Made by a program: the position numbers and the translations under genes. A DNA stretch of 6,994 bases from assembly GCA_050261415.1 (NCBI GenBank), contig JBLNDG010000021.1, forward strand, positions 1-6,994. Direction: 5' to 3'. The stretch's first letter is position 1; every line of letters starts with the position of its first letter. Shown piece after piece: positions 6,284-6,994 of this stretch. Below the pieces are notes generated by a model, which was not told the DNA's origin, did not search any database, and saw only the letters and a program-made list of their open reading frames with translations. Source of the DNA: JBLNDG01 sp050261415. GTDB lineage: Bacteria; Bacillota; Clostridia; Lutisporales; Lutisporaceae.

Positions 6284-6994
6284 ATCCGCCCTCCAGCTTC
6301 AAGCTGCCTTTTATGGCAAACCCATCCCGGGACAGGAATTCGACCTTACCCTTCATGGCCTCCACCCACTCCCTGATGCCTCTCATTCCGTAGCCTTCCT
6401 TATAATCCGCAGTTCCTTCACCGTTATCCTTTATATAAAATTCAATGCCGCCTCCGGTACAATTTATTACAATCTCCACTTCCGTAGCCTTCCCGTGCCG
6501 TACTGAATTGGTAAGCGCCTCCTGAACTATCCGGAACAATATACCTTCTGCTTCTGGCGAAAGTTTCCCGCTTGCACCCGAAAGGTCAAGCTTAATATTC
6601 ACTCCGGTCTTCATTGAAAACTCTTTCACCAGTTCTTCAATGGACTGGCTGCCCTTCGTTTTATCATCTCTACCCCGCAGAGTCTCAACTACCTCCCTGA
6701 TGCCGGACAGGCTGTCCCTCGCGGTTTTCTTCGCTTTCTCCAGCAGGCTCCCGGCTTCAGTCCCGTCCTCTTCCAGCATATGCGCCGCCATCTCCATCTG
6801 CATGATTAGTGCCGTCATGTTGTGCCCCAGCGTGTCATGCAAATCCCTCGCAATACGGTTTCTCTCCTCTACGACAGCCAGGCGGTTTACCTCGTCGCTG
6901 TATTGCTTCAATTTCTTATGTGCGTCCAGGAGTTCCTTGTACAGCACATCCTTATTTTCCCTTTCTTCTTTGTTGTATTGTGCGAAGCCTGCAA
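6261..6994 (-). CDS. Sensor histidine kinase (HisKA_3/HATPase type), 5' end outside window
   Basis: The frame stays open to the right edge, so the gene starts beyond the window; a GTG at 6947 is internal. About 243 residues are visible. They start with a coiled-coil-like linker (KELLDAHKKLKQYSDEVNRL). The dimerisation and phosphotransfer motif RNRIARDLHDTLGH follows, with the phospho-accepting His codon at 6837-6839. The ATP-binding domain has an N-box (LFRIVQEALTNSVRHGKA), DNGEG and GYGMRGIREWVEAM. This is the catalytic core of the NarX/DesK/LiaS class. Membrane helices expected in the sensor part are not visible. The 3' end overlaps the response regulator start, marking it as its cognate partner. 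Ligand cannot be told from this part; by analogy with LnrJ or LiaS it may sense membrane stress or a membrane-active compound. Confidence 0.93.
   Translation of the reverse strand, partial: AGFAQYNKEERENKDVLYKELLDAHKKLKQYSDEVNRLAVVEERNRIARDLHDTLGHNMTALIMQMEMAAHMLEEDGTEAGSLLEKAKKTARDSLSGIREVVETLRGRDDKTKGSQSIEELVKEFSMKTGVNIKLDLSGASGKLSPEAEGILFRIVQEALTNSVRHGKATEVEIVINCTGGGIEFYIKDNGEGTADYKEGYGMRGIREWVEAMKGKVEFLSRDGFAIKGSLKLEGGYDKRIDC

Noticed and set aside
5565..6506. Plus-strand open frames opposite the regulator and kinase
   Set aside because: They are antisense to genes with complete catalytic motifs and show no coding features of their own.

Overview
The window reads as a low-to-middle G+C Firmicute, most likely a member of the Clostridia. 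The protein sequences are Bacillus/Clostridium-like, the Shine-Dalgarno sites are strong AAGGAGG-type, and intergenic DNA is AT-rich. This rests on sequence character only, without a database match. I saw no tRNA, rRNA, CRISPR array or transposase.

Layout. Positions 1-288 are non-coding and hold a weak terminator-like hairpin, two inverted repeats built from a TTCGCAC/GTGCGAA motif, and a near-consensus promoter with a leader hairpin. This promoter serves the only intact plus-strand gene (289-1191), a membrane-anchored alpha/beta hydrolase resembling Bacillus YqkD. Everything after it is on the minus strand. Reading in the direction of transcription from the right edge: a LiaS/DesK-type histidine kinase (5' end beyond the window), a NarL/LuxR-family response regulator overlapping it by 23 bp, a 3' untranslated region with a large imperfect inverted repeat and a terminator, then an ABC exporter block. 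That block comprises an unrecognised protein remnant, an ATPase, two ABC-2 permeases, an ECF sigma factor and the tail of an unknown, possibly NTF2-like protein.

The gene order kinase, regulator, ATPase, permease, permease is that of Bacillus linearmycin-type (LnrJKLMN) and related antimicrobial or lipid-stress export modules. By inference the two-component system once sensed a membrane-active compound and induced the exporter. Here every gene from about 5420 down to 1188 is broken. The unknown protein has lost its start and carries a -1 shift. The ATPase lacks its whole middle section (Q-loop, signature, Walker B). Permease 1 has a -1 and then a +1 shift. Permease 2 has a +1 shift in a seven-G run. 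The sigma factor is cut inside region 4, and the next gene has lost its 5' part. The flanking hydrolase and two-component genes are intact.

The most notable result is therefore not a new working system but a sharply bounded block of decay between intact neighbours, apparently leaving a sensor pair without its exporter. All four single-base shifts fall in or next to short G/C runs, so read error must be excluded for them. The two large deletions are harder to explain that way.
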